Of a stretch of 32,829 nucleotides of DNA, positions 31,317 through 32,829 are shown piece after piece. The notes beneath the pieces were generated by a model. That model had not been told where the DNA came from. It searched no databases and saw only the letters and a program-made list of their open reading frames with translations. Position 1 is the first letter of the stretch; every line of letters begins with the position of its first letter. The DNA comes from an uncultured Peptoniphilus sp. (GTDB lineage: Bacteria > Bacillota > Clostridia > Tissierellales > Peptoniphilaceae). A program made the position numbers and the translations under genes. The stretch is from positions 1 to 32,829 of the forward strand of contig CABQNX010000009.1 in NCBI GenBank assembly GCA_902465645.1. The letters are read 5' to 3'.

Positions 31317-31941
31317 GACAATTCTAAAAGATGGGAAGGCTGAAATTGAAATAAAAAAATCAATTTTTATTGGTCACGCATATTTTGTAAAAAGTGAAGA
31401 AAAGGCCTTAGAAATTTTAGGCAGAATCAAGGAAGAACACAGGTCGGCAACCCACAACTGCCACGCCTATATAATTGGCGAAGATGGACTGACGCAGAGG
31501 TATTCTGATGATGGAGAACCATCAGGTACAGCAGGGATTCCCATGCTTGAAGTTTTAAAAAAAGAAGAAATGAGAAATGTCCTTGTCATTGTAACCCGTT
31601 ACTTTGGTGGGACAAAGTTAGGAGCAGGTGGTCTTGTTCGTGCCTACACAGAAGGAGTCGTAAAAGCCCTTGATGAGGCCAAGAGGTGTGTTAGAAAAAA
31701 TTTCACAAGAACAAAGATTATTTACGACTACACCTTCCACGGTGCTATCGTGAACTTGTTAGCAAATGAAAATTATAAAATCATAGAGGAAAATTACACA
31801 GATAAGGTTGAAGTGACAATTGATATTTGTGAGGACAAGTCCATCCTTGATAAGATCAGGGATATTACATCTGCAAATTTTGAGGCCGAAGACCTGGAAG
31901 AGATTGAACTTCCAACTATTGATGGAAAAATTATTTATTAA
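31309..31941 (+). CDS. YigZ / IMPACT family protein
   Basis: 210 residues with the N-terminal UPF0029 (IMPACT) domain: KSIFIGHAYFVKSEEKA, ATHNCHAYIIG, RYSDDGEPSGTAGIPMLEVL and VTRYFGGTKLGAGGLVRAYTEGV, followed by the small DUF1949 ferredoxin-like domain. The bacterial function is not settled; the eukaryotic relative IMPACT regulates the stress kinase GCN2. It begins 8 bases inside the end of hflX, so it is probably translated by coupling. Both neighbours have ribosome or stress links in their families. Confidence 0.93.
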   Translation: MYKTILKDGKAEIEIKKSIFIGHAYFVKSEEKALEILGRIKEEHRSATHNCHAYIIGEDGLTQRYSDDGEPSGTAGIPMLEVLKKEEMRNVLVIVTRYFGGTKLGAGGLVRAYTEGVVKALDEAKRCVRKNFTRTKIIYDYTFHGAIVNLLANENYKIIEENYTDKVEVTIDICEDKSILDKIRDITSANFEAEDLEEIELPTIDGKIIY

Positions 31942-31955
31942 ATTTAGGAGAAATT

Positions 31956-32672
31956 ATGGATTATAAAAAATTAACAGAAGACTTAGTAAAATGGGTAGAA
32001 GATTATGCAAAAGAAGTTGGAGCCAAGGGCTTTATCTTTGGCCTGTCAGGTGGAATTGACTCAGCAGTGGTTGCTGCTATTGCCAAGAGAGTTTTCCCAG
32101 ACAATTCTCTTGGATTAATTATGCCTTGCGACAGCATCGACAAGGACAGGGAAGATGCCCTAAAAGTTGCAGAAGCACTTGATCTTGAGACAAAGACAAT
32201 TGATTTAACAAAAACTTTTGAAGAACTTATGGAGGCTTCCTTCACATCAGACAATAGGATGGCAAGGTCAAACATCAAGCCAAGACTTAGGATGACCACA
32301 CTTTATTATTATGCCCAAGACCTTGGTTACCTAGTGCTTGGTCCATCAAATGCCAGCGAGTGGTATCTTGGTTACTCAACAAAGTACGGTGACTCTGGTG
32401 CAGATCTTATGCCAATAGTAAATATTTTAAAGACAGATATTTTTGAAGTGGCAAAGGAATTGGGACTTCCTGATTTTATAATAAATAAAAAGCCATCAGC
32501 AGGACTTTGGGTGGGACAAACTGATGAAGATGAAATGGGCTTCACTTATGATGTTCTCGATTCCTATATCAGGGGAGAAAAAGTTCCAGAAAAAGAAATC
32601 AAAGAAAAAATTGATAGGATGCACAAAAATTCAGCTCACAAAAGATCTATGGCTCCAAGTTTTAAGTTCTAA
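31956..32672 (+). CDS. nadE: NH3-dependent NAD+ synthetase
   Basis: 238 residues. The ATP pyrophosphatase P-loop is FGLSGGIDSAVVAAIAKR near residue 29; further conserved parts are IMPCDS, RLRMTTLYYYAQ, LGPSNASEWYLGYSTKYGDSGADLMPI and KKPSAGLWVGQTDEDEMG, ending with HKNSAHKRSMAPSF. It amidates nicotinic acid adenine dinucleotide using ammonia. There is no glutaminase (nitrilase) domain, so it is the short ammonia-dependent form. It lies 14 bases after the YigZ gene with an AGGAG site. Confidence 0.96.
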   Translation: MDYKKLTEDLVKWVEDYAKEVGAKGFIFGLSGGIDSAVVAAIAKRVFPDNSLGLIMPCDSIDKDREDALKVAEALDLETKTIDLTKTFEELMEASFTSDNRMARSNIKPRLRMTTLYYYAQDLGYLVLGPSNASEWYLGYSTKYGDSGADLMPIVNILKTDIFEVAKELGLPDFIINKKPSAGLWVGQTDEDEMGFTYDVLDSYIRGEKVPEKEIKEKIDRMHKNSAHKRSMAPSFKF

Positions 32673-32684
32673 GAGGAGATAAAA

Positions 32685-32829
32685 ATGGGAAATCATCAAC
32701 TTAGAAATTTATTTATCTTACTAGTTATTATGGGAGCCTTTGATGTCTACAGGTATTTTACAACTGGCATAGTAGTTTCAGATTTAATTTATAAGTATAT
32801 TTTTGTAATCGGCGTCTTCTTGATAACTT
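32685..32829 (+). CDS. Start of a membrane protein gene, 3' partial
   Basis: An open frame begins at an ATG after AGAGGAGAT, 12 bases past the nadE stop, and runs off the window end. The 48 visible residues read MGNHQLRNLFILLVIMGAFD..., then a second hydrophobic segment (LIYKYIFVIGVFLIT). Two membrane segments are therefore likely. The ribosome site and spacing support a real gene cotranscribed with nadE. The fragment is too short to identify. Confidence 0.6.
   Translation, partial: MGNHQLRNLFILLVIMGAFDVYRYFTTGIVVSDLIYKYIFVIGVFLIT

Noticed and set aside
1..32829. CRISPR arrays, tRNA or rRNA genes, insertion sequences or prophage
   Set aside because: No regularly spaced repeats, cloverleaf or rRNA motifs, transposases, integrases or phage structural genes were seen.

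Overview
The window is an AT-rich bacterial chromosome segment. Genes are tightly packed, A/G-rich ribosome sites (AGGAG) sit before most starts, ATGA stop/start overlaps are common, and intrinsic terminators are clear. Gene content (glycolytic cluster, NhaC, ThiXYZ, 5-oxoprolinase set, lipoprotein signals, class A penicillin-binding protein) fits a low-GC Gram-positive anaerobe. My best guess is a Peptoniphilaceae-like member of the Tissierellia; this is inferred from style and content, not measured.

Layout: (1) 1-3024: a bacteriocin-associated (lactococcin 972-type) ABC transporter operon, whose first gene is cut by the window edge, plus a small membrane-anchored protein. (2) 3025-3653: a region that looks empty but holds, on the minus strand, two tandem 40- and 42-residue hydrophobic/cationic peptides. 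They are recognisably similar to each other, each has its own ribosome site, and they share a bidirectional terminator with the transporter operon. (3) 3654-8818: pgk-tpiA-gpmI-eno and a SixA-like phosphatase, mostly translationally coupled, with no gapA. (4) 8879-13679: an FMN-binding lipoprotein, a cluster of three hairpins, murJ on the minus strand, an ABC exporter and a nitroreductase. (5) 13723-16712: a TPP riboswitch with terminator controlling a thiamine-binding protein and a ThiXYZ-type transporter. (6) 16759-21378: a 5-oxoproline operon (pxpA, an NRAMP-like transporter lacking the usual metal ligands, pxpB, pxpC and a DUF1445 D-glutamate-cyclase-like protein). (7) 21404-26392: a lipoprotein, a DUF1294 membrane protein, a minus-strand protein combining an R-x4-H motif with a PD-(D/E)xK-like nuclease motif, a TIM-barrel-like protein with an NhaC antiporter, and a macrodomain protein. 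(8) 26484-29573 minus: a class A penicillin-binding protein with an intact glycosyltransferase but degenerate transpeptidase motifs, followed by a very basic 63-residue protein. (9) 29711-32829: a solitary truncated HicB-like protein, hflX (apparently leaderless), a YigZ/IMPACT protein, nadE and the start of a membrane protein gene.

The most novel candidates are the tandem peptide pair beside the bacteriocin-type transporter, the R-x4-H/PD-(D/E)xK protein, and the penicillin-binding protein that has lost both catalytic lysines of its transpeptidase motifs.
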